Positions 25,740-35,580 of a stretch of DNA of 64,000 nucleotides are shown one piece after another. Source of the stretch: Candidatus Obscuribacter sp. (GTDB lineage Bacteria > Cyanobacteriota > Vampirovibrionia > Obscuribacterales > Obscuribacteraceae); the NCBI GenBank assembly GCA_016712465.1, contig JADJQZ010000001.1, positions 3,038,001-3,102,000 on the forward strand, in the 5' to 3' direction. The notes under the pieces were generated by a model, which did not search any database, was not told the DNA's origin, and saw nothing but the letters and a program-made list of their open reading frames with translations. Each line of letters opens with the position of its first letter. Positions within the stretch are counted from its first letter, which is position 1. The translations under genes were made by a program, and so were the position numbers.

Positions 25740-27341
25740 TTAATTGACGCGCTTGACTCGTCCCTGCCAACACCTGTCGCGCAACACCTTCTTAAGGATC
25801 TTGCCGCTACCGGTTTTAGGCAGTTCATCCATGAACTCCACTTCCCGTGGTGCCTTGTAGTGAGCCAGTCGCTCCTTGACGAACTCAATTACCTGCTCTT
25901 CTTTCAAGACTGCACCGGCCTTGGTAACCACACAGGCTTTGATTGATTCGCCCCATTTCTCATCGGGTACGCCGAAGACGGCACATTCGATAATCTGCGG
26001 ATGATCATGGAGAGCATGCTCGACTTCGGTGGAGTATATATTCTCGCCGCCGGAGATGATCATATCCTTCTTGCGATCGACGATATTGACATAACCATCG
26101 CCATCCACAACGGCTAAATCGCCGGTATAAATCCAACCATCGCGGAGAGCCTCTCTGGTAGCTTCTTCATTATGCCAGTAGCCGCGAAAAACATTTGGAC
26201 CGCGAGCGATGATCTCTCCCACATCCATACTGTTCTTTTCTACACAGGTACCGTCCGGACGCACGACCTTCAGTTCGACACCGATAAAGGTGCGACCTGT
26301 CTTGGCACGAATGGCCTGCACTTCAGCCTGCGGACGCTCCAGATGTTCGGCAAAGGGCAAACTGACCGTAAGGAAGGGACTGGTCTCGGTCATGCCATAG
26401 AACTGAATATAGGTACAACCGAATACTTCCTCAATCTGCCGCACTGTATCCGGTGCCACAGGAGAACCGGCCGTCATGATCGCTCTCAGCTTCGAATAGG
26501 AATATTCCCAGACCTTGCCGGACTGCAAGAGTGCATTTGCCATAGTCGGTACCAGAGCCGTGATAGTGACGTTCTCCGTTTCCAGAAGCTTGAGGGCCTC
26601 GTCGGCTTTAAAGTAAGGCACAAATACGTGCTTGCCGCCCACCCAGGTGATGGCATAAACAGCCCAGGCATCAACCAGGTGAAACATCGGGGCAATGTGG
26701 GCCCAGATGTCGCGGTCGGTAAGTCCCAGCTCGGCGATGGCCCCCAGGGCATTGCTGGCCACATTGCCATGGGTGAGCATGACGCCCTTCGATAGGCCGG
26801 TCGTGCCGCTGGTGTAATAAAGCTGAGCGAGATCCTCACTGTAGAGTTCACAGTCAATAAGTTCCCGGCGCCAGTGGCTGAGAATGAAAGGTTCATAGTG
26901 CATAGACTTGAAGGAAGTCTTAGCCGGATGACCGGGTCCCAACCAGGTCACCAGTTTAAGACTGGTCTCACCGCCGGCCCCGGCCAGGTCTTCCAACATG
27001 CTTGTGGTGTGCTCGGCAAAATCAGTATGACAGACCAGCATTTCAGCGCCGCTGTGCACAAGGATTTCCCGTACCTCTTGTTCCGAAAGACGAAAGTTTA
27101 TGGGAGCAAGAACCAGACCAAGACAGCTTGTCGCATAGTAGAGTTCCAGATACTCGACGCAGTTGGGAGCCATGCAAGCCACCACGGAGCCCTTGGTCAA
27201 GCCCAGATTGCGAAAGGCATGAGTGAGAGCCGCCACCCGTTGACCGAGGTCGCGCCAGGTAAGCCGCTTCATTCCATCCACACAAGCTTCGCGGTCAGGC
27301 CAGAGCTCGATGGCTCGGCGAAGGGAAATGGCCAGATTCAA
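25740..27341 (-). CDS. long-chain fatty-acid-type CoA ligase (AMP-binding)
   Basis: 533 residues; ANL superfamily adenylating enzyme. Motifs in order: YYTSGTTGLSKGVMLTHGN (P-loop), FYGMTETSP, YTGDLAVVDGDGYVNIVDRKKDMI, SGGENIYSTEVE, and near the end PKTGSGKILKK with the catalytic Lys. It forms acyl-CoA from an acid, ATP and CoA through an acyl-adenylate. The sequence style is of medium- or long-chain fatty-acyl-CoA synthetases; the exact substrate is unknown. It starts with TTG (27339-27341), with GAGG and AAGG upstream, and is divergent from icd across a 282-bp intergenic region. Confidence 0.92.
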   Translation of the reverse strand: MNLAISLRRAIELWPDREACVDGMKRLTWRDLGQRVAALTHAFRNLGLTKGSVVACMAPNCVEYLELYYATSCLGLVLAPINFRLSEQEVREILVHSGAEMLVCHTDFAEHTTSMLEDLAGAGGETSLKLVTWLGPGHPAKTSFKSMHYEPFILSHWRRELIDCELYSEDLAQLYYTSGTTGLSKGVMLTHGNVASNALGAIAELGLTDRDIWAHIAPMFHLVDAWAVYAITWVGGKHVFVPYFKADEALKLLETENVTITALVPTMANALLQSGKVWEYSYSKLRAIMTAGSPVAPDTVRQIEEVFGCTYIQFYGMTETSPFLTVSLPFAEHLERPQAEVQAIRAKTGRTFIGVELKVVRPDGTCVEKNSMDVGEIIARGPNVFRGYWHNEEATREALRDGWIYTGDLAVVDGDGYVNIVDRKKDMIISGGENIYSTEVEHALHDHPQIIECAVFGVPDEKWGESIKACVVTKAGAVLKEEQVIEFVKERLAHYKAPREVEFMDELPKTGSGKILKKVLRDRCWQGRVKRVN

Positions 27342-27567
27342 ACCTTATTACCTCAAAGCGGAACAGAACAAGATGAAAGTATATACAACCGCCAGGCACG
27401 GCGCCTCCACCGAGCGTTAATATGAGTTCATGCAAACTCCTCTTGATATCCAGCAGCGGGAGCCGATATTACTTTTTAATTACTGTTGGAAGGGTAGCCG
27501 CCCACTGGCTGTTAACCTTTTTAGATATCTGGTCGAACCGGCAATACACAGGTGAGACCATAAAGCC

Positions 27568-27581
27568 GCCATGATCATGGC
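27568..27581. promoter_or_regulatory. 14-bp perfect palindrome upstream of icd
   Basis: GCCATGATCATGGC is a perfect palindrome 43 bp before the icd start, inside the divergent region between the CoA ligase and icd. It could be a repressor or activator site. No other copy was seen, so this is weak evidence. Confidence 0.25.
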
Positions 27582-27623
27582 ACAAGCACAAGCACTCAGG
27601 TTAGGAATAAGGTATAAGAGACA

Positions 27624-28886
27624 ATGGGACAGGTTATTGACAAGACATATAACGGCTTAAAAGTTCCCCAGGGTGAGAAAATCACTTTCAAAGACGGGAA
27701 GCCGGTTGTACCGAACAAGCCGATCATCCCCTTCATCGAAGGCGACGGCACCGGTCGTGACATTTGGAAAGCCAGCAAGCGCGTTATAGACGCTGCTGTT
27801 GCCAAATCCTTCGGCGGCGAAAAGGAAATCGCCTGGTATGAAGTGTTTGCCGGCGAAAAAGCCCATGACAGCTTCAAAGAGTGGCTGCCTGAAGATACCA
27901 TCGCTGCCCTCAAAGAATTCGGCGTGGCCATCAAAGGCCCCCTGACCACACCAGTGGGCGGCGGCATCCGCAGCTTGAACGTCAGCTTGAGACAGATCTT
28001 CGATCTTTACTGCTGCGTGCGCCCGGTCCGTTACTTCCAGGGCGTGCCTTCACCGGTTGTTGCACCCGAGAAACTGAACGTGGTCATCTACCGTGAGAAT
28101 ACCGAAGACGTTTATGCCGGTATTGAATACCTGGCCGGTTCTCCTGAAGCCAAGAAACTGATTGAACTGATCGAATCTTTCACCGGCAACAAGAAAATCC
28201 GCCCCGACTCCGGCATCGGCATCAAGCCCATCTCCGAGTTCGGCTCCCAGAGACTGGTCAGAAAAGCAATCGAATACGCCATGGAAAGAGGACGCAAGTC
28301 TGTCACCATGGTGCACAAAGGCAATATTCAGAAGTACACCGAAGGCGCCTTCAGAGACTGGGGCTACCAGATTGCCGAGAAAGAATTCGGCAAGGAGACC
28401 ATTTCCGAAGACAAGCTCTGGGCTGAATTCGACGGCAAAATGCCGGCCGGCAAAATTCTCATCAACGATAGAATCGCCGACTCCATGTTCCAGCAAGTTC
28501 TCACCCGCCCCGATGAATACTCGGTGCTGGCCACAACCAACTTGAACGGCGACTACCTCTCCGATGCTTGCGCCGCTCAAGTCGGCGGTCTGGGAATCGC
28601 TCCCGGAGCCAACATCGGTGACAACTGCGCCATCTTCGAAGCCACCCACGGTACCGCACCCAAGTACGCCGACAAAGACGTGATCAACCCCGGTTCGGTC
28701 ATTCTCTCCGGCGCCATGATGCTCGAGTACATGGGCTGGACCAAAGCCTGCGATATGATCCAGGATTCCATCGCCAAGACCATCCAGCAGAAAAAGGTCA
28801 CCTATGACCTGGAGCGCTTGATGACCGGCGCCACCAAACTCAAAACCAGTGAGTTTGCCGATGCCATCATCGAGAACATGGGCTAA
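27624..28886 (+). CDS. icd: NADP-dependent isocitrate dehydrogenase
   Basis: 420 residues, the usual length of bacterial IcdA-type enzymes. It oxidises isocitrate to 2-oxoglutarate and CO2. Visible motifs: [12 protein letters not shown] at the N-terminus, [18 protein letters not shown] (containing the phosphorylatable Ser and the substrate Arg residues), [33 protein letters not shown], and the nucleotide-binding loop [19 protein letters not shown]. Lys and Tyr residues in [14 protein letters not shown] match NADP-specific enzymes. It is followed by a strong intrinsic terminator. Confidence 0.98.
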   Translation: MGQVIDKTYNGLKVPQGEKITFKDGKPVVPNKPIIPFIEGDGTGRDIWKASKRVIDAAVAKSFGGEKEIAWYEVFAGEKAHDSFKEWLPEDTIAALKEFGVAIKGPLTTPVGGGIRSLNVSLRQIFDLYCCVRPVRYFQGVPSPVVAPEKLNVVIYRENTEDVYAGIEYLAGSPEAKKLIELIESFTGNKKIRPDSGIGIKPISEFGSQRLVRKAIEYAMERGRKSVTMVHKGNIQKYTEGAFRDWGYQIAEKEFGKETISEDKLWAEFDGKMPAGKILINDRIADSMFQQVLTRPDEYSVLATTNLNGDYLSDACAAQVGGLGIAPGANIGDNCAIFEATHGTAPKYADKDVINPGSVILSGAMMLEYMGWTKACDMIQDSIAKTIQQKKVTYDLERLMTGATKLKTSEFADAIIENMG

Positions 28887-28920
28887 TTTAGCCTGTTATA
28901 AGTCGCATTGATGACTAATT

Positions 28921-28962
28921 CACGGGCGAGTCTATCTCAAATAGACTCGCCCTGTGATTTTA
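28921..28962 (+). terminator. rho-independent terminator after icd
   Basis: Perfect 12-bp stem GGGCGAGTCTAT / ATAGACTCGCCC (28924-28935 and 28941-28952) with a 5-nt loop, then TGTGATTTTAT. It lies 38 bp after the icd stop. Confidence 0.9.
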
Positions 28963-28978
28963 TGGAAGGTAATTACTA

Positions 28979-30145
28979 GTGAGTCTGCGCGGTATTAAAG
29001 TTCTAGATTTCACCCATCTTCTGCCGGGCGAAACGGCCAGCACCTTGCTTTCTGATATGGGGGCGCAGGTGCTGCGCATCGAGCGCCTGCAGAAGGGACT
29101 GAATGAGAGCCTGCCGCCCCTGGTGGCAGGCGAGAGCCTCTATTACTGGAGCCTGCACCGCAATAAAACCAGGCTGCGCCTAGATTTAAAAAAGCCGGAC
29201 GCCGTAGAAATAGTAAAAACTCTCGCTAAAGACGCCGATGTTCTCATCGAAAACTTTCGCCCTGATGCAATGGAAAGACTGGGTCTTTCTTTCGAAGCAT
29301 TGAGCCAGGTCAACCCCGGTCTGGTCTATTGCTCCATATCAGGTTATGGGCGAAACTCAAAATGGCGCCATCGCCCCGGCCATGACCTGACCTTTGTGGC
29401 AGAGGCCGGCATTCTGGACGAAACCAGAGACGATAACGGCGTTCCGGTTATGCCGGGAGTTTTCGTCTCCGACTATATGTCCGGTGTCTACGGTGCACTG
29501 GCGGTGGTGGCGGCACTGCTGGATAGGAAGGAGAGCGGCCGCGGCAAACATGTGGAAATAAGCATGTTCGAGAGCGCACTTTCAACACTGGGAGTGCTTT
29601 CCACGGCCATGCTGCATGAGTCGCAGAAGTCTGTGCCGCTTACAAATCGCTACCCTGAAGCCCTGCCCAATCACAGATTGTATCGCTGCAAAGACGATCG
29701 CTACCTGGCCTGTGCACCAGTTGAGCCCCAGTTCTGGAAGCTTTTTCTGGAGAATATCGGGCGACTGGACTTGCTTGCCAAACACCCTCTCAATGACAAA
29801 GATTATCTTATGGCGGAAATTGCCGCCGAAATTGAGAAAAGAACTCTCAATGAATGGATGACAGTTTTCCACGAACTGGACTGCTGTGTTTCTCCCGTCA
29901 ATACCATAGAAGAAGCACTGGACTTCCTGCCTGAGGGTAGAGCCAGGGTGCTCACGGAAATCGAGCATCCACTAATTGGCAAGGTCTCCCAGGTTACCAA
30001 TCCTATTTACCAGCTCTTCAAAAACAAAAATCAAGCAGACTGGTTCGCCGCCGACACCAGGGCCAGTATGGAAACCTTATTGAAAGAGCATGACTATGAC
30101 ACTGAAACAATTGAGGCATTGCGCGCTCAAAATGTCATTGAGTAA
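28979..30145 (+). CDS. CaiB/BaiF class III CoA-transferase family, alpha-methylacyl-CoA racemase-like
   Basis: 388 residues, GTG start with GGAAGG upstream. Family start MSLRGIKVLDFTHLLPGETASTLLSDMGAQVLRIE, then HRNKTRLRLDLKKPDA and ADVLIENFRPDAMERLGL. GHDLTFVAEAGIL and VSDYMSGVYGAL place a His and an Asp where alpha-methylacyl-CoA racemases have their catalytic pair, which favours a racemase of 2-methyl-branched acyl-CoA over a CoA-transferase. It could act with the nearby acyl-CoA ligase in branched fatty-acid metabolism. It begins 17 bp after the icd terminator hairpin. Confidence 0.88.
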   Translation: MSLRGIKVLDFTHLLPGETASTLLSDMGAQVLRIERLQKGLNESLPPLVAGESLYYWSLHRNKTRLRLDLKKPDAVEIVKTLAKDADVLIENFRPDAMERLGLSFEALSQVNPGLVYCSISGYGRNSKWRHRPGHDLTFVAEAGILDETRDDNGVPVMPGVFVSDYMSGVYGALAVVAALLDRKESGRGKHVEISMFESALSTLGVLSTAMLHESQKSVPLTNRYPEALPNHRLYRCKDDRYLACAPVEPQFWKLFLENIGRLDLLAKHPLNDKDYLMAEIAAEIEKRTLNEWMTVFHELDCCVSPVNTIEEALDFLPEGRARVLTEIEHPLIGKVSQVTNPIYQLFKNKNQADWFAADTRASMETLLKEHDYDTETIEALRAQNVIE

Positions 30146-30242
30146 GATACTGGCATTATTGATTTTACTGGTCGGACTGTGTTTAGTGCCGGCGCCCATG
30201 CCTACCGGCTTCCATGAAGGGCTCACCTCTTACTGTAAATAA
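30132..30242 (+). CDS. possible small hydrophobic peptide (36 aa)
   Basis: An ATG at 30132 opens a 36-codon frame overlapping the 3' end of the CoA-transferase gene. The product begins MSLSKILALLILLVGLCLVP, a positive charge followed by a hydrophobic helix, as in a signal peptide or a small membrane protein, and ends at TAA 30240-30242. No strong ribosome site is seen and the 5' part lies in another gene, so it may be chance. Confidence 0.3.
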   Translation: MSLSKILALLILLVGLCLVPAPMPTGFHEGLTSYCK

Positions 30243-30302
30243 AGCCCCGTCCAAACCTGTTACTATGAAATTAAGCCCTGAATAACCATTAAAGATTGCC
30301 AT

Positions 30303-30836
30303 ATGCTCAAGAAAATGTATGTAAGCGCCATAGGCGTTGATAGAGATTCCCAACAGCCGGTAGTGGTGTTGAAAGACGAAGAAAATCGTCGCATCCTGCC
30401 CATCTGGATAGGCAATGCCGAAGCCCGGGCCATAAGCCAGGCCATGCTGAAAATCAAACCACCCAGACCGGGCACCCATGATCTGATGCTTTCCATGGTA
30501 GAGAGCCTGGGCTTCAAGGTGAAAGAAGTAATTATTGAAGCTATTGAGTCTCAGGCCTTCCGGGCCACCATCAAGCTTGAAGCAGCGGACAAACCCGGGC
30601 AGGAAGTGGAGATTGACGCCAGGGCTTCCGATGCCATTGCCCTGGCCCTGAGAGCCGAAAGCACCATCAGTGTGGCGGCGGAAGTGCTTCAGACAGCCAG
30701 TGTAGCAGCCGACCCTGAGCAGGAAGAGAAAGAAAGCGCCGACTTCAAAGACTTTCTCGGTAAGTTGAAAGCCTCTGATTTTGCTGCCGTGGCCAACAAC
30801 TCAGGTGAAGGCGACGAGACTGAAGAAGACGAGTGA
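30303..30836 (+). CDS. bifunctional nuclease family protein (DUF151/BFN)
   Basis: 177 residues. It matches the BFN family: MYVSAIGVDRDSQQPVVVLKDEENRRILPIWIGNAEARAI, then RPGTHDLMLSMVESLGFKV and IDARASDAIALALRAE. Members have been reported with RNase and DNase activity in plants and Mycobacterium/Thermotoga relatives, but their role in bacteria is unsettled. The C-terminal ~45 residues are acidic and probably disordered, as is common. Confidence 0.93.
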   Translation: MLKKMYVSAIGVDRDSQQPVVVLKDEENRRILPIWIGNAEARAISQAMLKIKPPRPGTHDLMLSMVESLGFKVKEVIIEAIESQAFRATIKLEAADKPGQEVEIDARASDAIALALRAESTISVAAEVLQTASVAADPEQEEKESADFKDFLGKLKASDFAAVANNSGEGDETEEDE

Positions 30837-30901
30837 AATAGACTAAAGTCTAAAAAACTTGGGCTTGTGTATACTAAGTCCCGGCTAACCGGGAAGAGAA
30901 G

Positions 30902-32437
30902 ATGCAGGAGTCATTGAAGAGGGCGGACAGAGGAACTGCTGTCGTTTTTGTGCGTTCCCGCCTGACCCTGATTGCTCTTTTCCTGCTGACAATTCTTTCG
31001 GTAAGTTCATCGCGGGCGCAGGACAAGCCCGGAGTGCTCAGACCGCCCATTGAAAGCCAGCCCATTTCCATTACCATCAGTATCAATGAAGCGGTTGAGA
31101 CCGCCAATAGAAGATATCCTTCCATAGCCAGATCGGACATGGACACCAAACTGGCCGGTCACGAAATAACCGTAGCCAAAACCCAGTATCTTCCGCGCAT
31201 GGACATGCTCTTGCAGGAAATGCGGGCTACTCAAAATGTTACCACCGGCACAATTCTGCCACAATTTCTCAATGTCATTCCGCTGCAATCAGGTCCGCCG
31301 GTGGGGGGCTCCAGTTTCAGCAGCCTCTTCAACTCCAACGCCGGTCTCAATTTCTCCTGGGAACTGGTGGATTTCGGCAAAAGAGCGGCCAATGTAAAGG
31401 TTGCCCGGCGAGGTTTCGACCAAAGTCAAGCCACACTGACACTCACCAGGCTCGACGTGCAAACCAGAGCAGCCGACACTTACCTGAAATTGATCATGGC
31501 CAAACGACAGATCCTGGCTTTTCAAGCCACCTTAGAACGTATGAAAGAGTGGGCGCTGGTGGTGCATACCCTTTGCGATAAAGGGCTGAGACCGGGAGTT
31601 GACGCCTTTCGCGCCGATGCGGAAGTTTCTCTGTCTAAGATAGCCCTGATTGACGCCAACAAAGAAGCCGATCTACTGCAACAGGACCTGGCGGAGTCAA
31701 TCGGCATGGCCGGCAGCAATGTCACCACTGTCGAAGGTCCCCTGGTGACAAGACCGAAGCAGAGCCTGCCTTCGCCTCAGGTGCTTCTCATGCCGGGCGC
31801 CGGCAAAGACGATCTGAGTAAGCATCCACTAGCCCTGGTGCGCTCCGCCCAGATCGATGTTTCAAAAGCCAGACTGCATCTTCTGGACAGGTCGTGGTAC
31901 CCGCACCTCTGGCTGGAGTCCGGCATATGGGGAAGAGGTTCCGGCGACAGACGGGTGGTTTCACCCGTGGCCGACGGCATCTTGCCCAAGACAGCCAATT
32001 GGGCCGTGGGTTTGACCGTGCAGTTTCCTATCATGGATTACTTCAAAATAAGGGCTCAAAAAGGGGTGGAGCGCTCACAGATTCAAGCCAGACAGGCAGA
32101 GTACGACCTGGCCATGCAGGAACTTATCAAACAAGACGGCAAAGCCAGGGTCTATCTTGCTAGAGCCCAGGAAGTAGCAGCGGAGACGCCGGTTTTAGTG
32201 GAAGCAGCCAGGGAAAACGAAATCAAAGCCAGGGAGCGCTACCGGGTCGGTCTGACAAATGTGGTAGAGGTAGCCGAAGCAGAACGAATTCTAGCCAGGG
32301 CACAAGTAGAGGACGCAGTCAGTCAGGTCAAAGTCTGGCAGGCCATCCTCTCCACCGCCTATGCCCACGGGGATCTACAACCCTTCCTTCGATTGGTAAG
32401 GCTGTCGGAACAAACCGGTGCGGGAGGTAAGCCCTAA
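30902..32437 (+). CDS. TolC-family outer-membrane efflux protein
   Basis: 511 residues, ATG with GGAAGAG upstream. A signal peptide (LTLIALFLLTILSVSSSRA) precedes two OEP-type repeats. The first includes ETANRRYPSIARSDMDTKLAGHEITVAKTQYLPRMDM, the second ARLHLLDRSWYPHLWLESG and VGLTVQFPIMDYFKIRAQKG; long helical stretches (AADTYLKLIMAKRQILAFQATLERM) form the periplasmic coiled-coil tunnel. It provides the outer-membrane channel for the RND pump 3 bp downstream. Gene order here is channel, pump, adaptor. Confidence 0.93.
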   Translation: MQESLKRADRGTAVVFVRSRLTLIALFLLTILSVSSSRAQDKPGVLRPPIESQPISITISINEAVETANRRYPSIARSDMDTKLAGHEITVAKTQYLPRMDMLLQEMRATQNVTTGTILPQFLNVIPLQSGPPVGGSSFSSLFNSNAGLNFSWELVDFGKRAANVKVARRGFDQSQATLTLTRLDVQTRAADTYLKLIMAKRQILAFQATLERMKEWALVVHTLCDKGLRPGVDAFRADAEVSLSKIALIDANKEADLLQQDLAESIGMAGSNVTTVEGPLVTRPKQSLPSPQVLLMPGAGKDDLSKHPLALVRSAQIDVSKARLHLLDRSWYPHLWLESGIWGRGSGDRRVVSPVADGILPKTANWAVGLTVQFPIMDYFKIRAQKGVERSQIQARQAEYDLAMQELIKQDGKARVYLARAQEVAAETPVLVEAARENEIKARERYRVGLTNVVEVAEAERILARAQVEDAVSQVKVWQAILSTAYAHGDLQPFLRLVRLSEQTGAGGKP

Positions 32438-32440
32438 GCC

Positions 32441-35400
32441 ATGTGGCTACAGATTTTTGCTATGAAACGCCCCATCACGGTCATCGTAGCCGTGATCAGT
32501 ATCATGCTTGGTTCTATATTCGCCATATTCTCAATGAAGGAAGACATCTTTCCCGACCTGAATATGCCTGTAATTTACGTAGTTCAGGGCTATGGAGGCA
32601 TGGCTCCGGACCAGATGGAAGGTTACATCGTATCCACCTATGAAGTGCACTTTCTCTATGTGCCTGGTGTGGACCATATTGAATCGCAAACAATTCAGAA
32701 CCTCTCCATGATGAAGATCTATTTTCATCCCGGCACCAATATGTCGGAAGCCCTCTCTACTTGCGTAGCCATGGTTTCAAGAGCCCGCACCTTGATGCCG
32801 CCGGGCACCGTCGAACCCTTCGTGCTGCGTTTCGATGCCGGCAGCCTGCCCGTCGGGCAACTGGTGCTATCCAGCAAGACCAAGACCATTGACCAGTTAC
32901 AAGACCTGGCCTTTGTGAGAGTGCGCCCCGAGCTTGGTACTATCCCCGGTGCCTCGGCGCCGCCACCTTTTGGCGGCAACGCTCGTACCATAGTTATAAA
33001 TGTAGACTCTAACAAGCTAAGGCGCTTCAACATATCAGGCGAAGCGATTGTGCAGGCCCTGGCCACCGGCAACAAGGTGATACCGGCCGGTAATGCCCGT
33101 ATCGGCAATTTCATGCAGATCACGCCCATCAACACCGATCTGCCGGACATACATCAACTTGATGATCTACCCATCAAAATGGGAGCCGGTCCCACTGTTT
33201 TCATGCGCGATGTGGCCGAGGTGACCGATGCCAGCGACATTCTGGCCGGTTATGCCCTCCACAACGGCAGGCGTACCGTCTATGTACCGGTGGTGAAAAG
33301 AGCCGATGCCTCCACAATCTCCGTCGTAAACGCCCTGAGAGAGCACCTACCGGTTATGCAGAAACTGCTGCCGGAGGACGTCACCATTAGCTATGAGTTT
33401 GACCAGTCCAAGCATGTGACGGACTCTATCAAAGGTGTATTGAATGAAGGTCTTTTGGGCGCCATCCTGCCCGGACTGATGATCTTTCTCTTTCTGCGGG
33501 ACATCAGGGCCACCCTGATAGTGGTAACTACCATACCCTGTGTACTTCTTGGAGCCTGCCTTTCCCTCTACGTGACCGGACAGACCATAAATATGCAGAC
33601 CCTCTCGGGTCTGGCGCTGGCCATCGGTATTCTCGTAGACGAGGCTACCGTTGATATCGAGAATATCCATGCCCATATGGCCCGGGGCGAACCAGTGACA
33701 CGGGCGACACTGGCTGCCGGCTTCGAAACAAGAGTGCCAAGAATGCTGGCCATGCTTTCCATCATCGCCGTCTTTGTACCTTCATTTTTCATGACCGGCG
33801 TCACCAAGGCACTCTTTGTGCCCCTCTCACTGGCTGTGGGCTTCTGCATGGTCTGGTCCTTTTTCATGTCCAGTTCCCTGGTGCCGGTCATGGCCGTATA
33901 TCTCATCAAAGAGAAAAAACATGAAGACGAAAGCAAGGGTTTCTTCGCTCGCTTCAAGGAGGCTCATGCGGCTCTTGTTTCCAAGCTGATGCAGTTTCGC
34001 GCCCTGGTCATTCCAGCCTATTTACTGGTTTTCGTTTCCCTCAGCGTCTTTCTCTTCTTTCAAATCGGGCGGGAGCTATTTCCCAATGCCGACACGAACG
34101 AATTCAGAGTGCGCATGAGATGCCAGACCGGTACAAGGGTGGAGGTGACGGAAGAGAAAGCCAAACAAATGATCGAGATCATCAAGGGTGAAGCCGGGCC
34201 GGGCAATGTGGAAGCCACCCTTGGCTATGCCGGACAGCAGCCGGTGCAGTTCGTTATCAGTTCGGTCTTCCTGTGGACCAGCGGCCCCCATGAGGCGGTC
34301 ATGGATATAAGCCTGCGCAAGGAGGCACAAATTGAATTGGAAGGGTTCAAGGACAAACTGAGAAGCAAATTCAAAGCAGAAATGCCAGACGTAAGCTTCT
34401 CGTTTGAACCAGGAGATCTTGTCAGTCAGATTATGAACCTGGGCTCGCCCACTCCTATTTCGGTGGTGGTAAAAGGCCCCGACCTGATACGTTGCCGGGA
34501 GTACGCCGAAAGGGTGAAGGCGGAGATGGCTAAGATTCCCTATTTGAGAGATCTGCAGTTTGGCCAACCCCTCGATTATCCCACCGTCAATATCAATATC
34601 GACCGCGAACTGGCCGGGCAGTACAGCCTTACTCCCGCCCAAATTGGTAATGCACTGGTGCCTGCCACTTCAAGCAGTCGCTACATTCTAGAAAACTTCT
34701 GGATGGACAGGAAAACCGGCGTAGCCTATCAGGTGCAAGTGCAGGTGCCGCAAGATCAGATTCAATCGATGGAAGCCCTCAAGAATTTTCCAACTATGAT
34801 TTCCGACAATCACGAACACCCTCTCCTGCGAGACGTTGCCTCGGTTTCCTATGGGCACTGCGTCGGTGAGTACGACCGCGACAATATGATGCGCATGATT
34901 TCTCTTACGGCCAATATCGCCGGTATGGATCAGGGCAATGTCGGCAAATTAGTGCAGGATGCCATTAAGAGAGCCGGCACGCCGCCTCGCAGCGTGCGCG
35001 TCAAACTAGCCGGTCAGGCACCGGTCCTGAGCGATACCTTTTCACACCTCTTCCTGGGTCTGTCTTTAGCCGTAGTGGTTATTTTCCTGATGCTGACAGC
35101 CTACTTTCAGTCGCACAAGTTGGCCATAGTAGTGCTGTCCACTGCTCCCGCCATAGTTTGCGGCGTCCTGGTGATGCTTAAACTGACGGGTACCACACTC
35201 AATATCGAATCTTTCATGGGCGCCATTATGTCCATCGGTATCGGCGTCAGCAACGCCATCCTGCTGGTCAACTATGCGGAGATGAGCCGGCTGACCGGTA
35301 AAACAGCCATGGAAGCAGCTCTACACGGAGCCCAGGAACGCCTCCGACCGATCCTCATGACCTCCATAGCTATGGTATCAGGCATGATACCAATGGCTCT

Positions 35401-35572
35401 AGCCCTGAGTGAGGGAGGACAGCAAAGCGCACCGCTGGGCCGGGCTGTTATCGGCGGGCTGACCATGTCCACCATCACGGCCCTGACGGTGCTGCCTCTC
35501 TTCTTCGCCGTAGTGCAAAAACACAGCCCCACCACATCACCCTCGATCCACCCCGACGACAGAGGCGAATAG
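32441..35572 (+). CDS. RND-family efflux pump (AcrB/MMPL-type, atypical proton relay)
   Basis: 1,043 residues, a full-length RND transporter with 12 transmembrane helices and two large periplasmic loops. It starts MWLQIFAMKRPITVIVAVISI, has LFLRDIRATLIV and GLALAIGILVDEATVDIENIH in helix 4, and MSIGIGVSNAILLVNYAEM in helix 10. In AcrB the proton relay uses two Asp in helix 4 and a Lys in helix 10; here they appear as Asp-Glu and Ser. This pattern is seen in a recognised subgroup of bacterial RND pumps. Together with the TolC-like and adaptor genes on either side (3-bp and 8-bp gaps) it should form a tripartite exporter; substrate unknown. Confidence 0.95.
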   Translation: MWLQIFAMKRPITVIVAVISIMLGSIFAIFSMKEDIFPDLNMPVIYVVQGYGGMAPDQMEGYIVSTYEVHFLYVPGVDHIESQTIQNLSMMKIYFHPGTNMSEALSTCVAMVSRARTLMPPGTVEPFVLRFDAGSLPVGQLVLSSKTKTIDQLQDLAFVRVRPELGTIPGASAPPPFGGNARTIVINVDSNKLRRFNISGEAIVQALATGNKVIPAGNARIGNFMQITPINTDLPDIHQLDDLPIKMGAGPTVFMRDVAEVTDASDILAGYALHNGRRTVYVPVVKRADASTISVVNALREHLPVMQKLLPEDVTISYEFDQSKHVTDSIKGVLNEGLLGAILPGLMIFLFLRDIRATLIVVTTIPCVLLGACLSLYVTGQTINMQTLSGLALAIGILVDEATVDIENIHAHMARGEPVTRATLAAGFETRVPRMLAMLSIIAVFVPSFFMTGVTKALFVPLSLAVGFCMVWSFFMSSSLVPVMAVYLIKEKKHEDESKGFFARFKEAHAALVSKLMQFRALVIPAYLLVFVSLSVFLFFQIGRELFPNADTNEFRVRMRCQTGTRVEVTEEKAKQMIEIIKGEAGPGNVEATLGYAGQQPVQFVISSVFLWTSGPHEAVMDISLRKEAQIELEGFKDKLRSKFKAEMPDVSFSFEPGDLVSQIMNLGSPTPISVVVKGPDLIRCREYAERVKAEMAKIPYLRDLQFGQPLDYPTVNINIDRELAGQYSLTPAQIGNALVPATSSSRYILENFWMDRKTGVAYQVQVQVPQDQIQSMEALKNFPTMISDNHEHPLLRDVASVSYGHCVGEYDRDNMMRMISLTANIAGMDQGNVGKLVQDAIKRAGTPPRSVRVKLAGQAPVLSDTFSHLFLGLSLAVVVIFLMLTAYFQSHKLAIVVLSTAPAIVCGVLVMLKLTGTTLNIESFMGAIMSIGIGVSNAILLVNYAEMSRLTGKTAMEAALHGAQERLRPILMTSIAMVSGMIPMALALSEGGQQSAPLGRAVIGGLTMSTITALTVLPLFFAVVQKHSPTTSPSIHPDDRGE

Positions 35573-35580
35573 GAACACTA

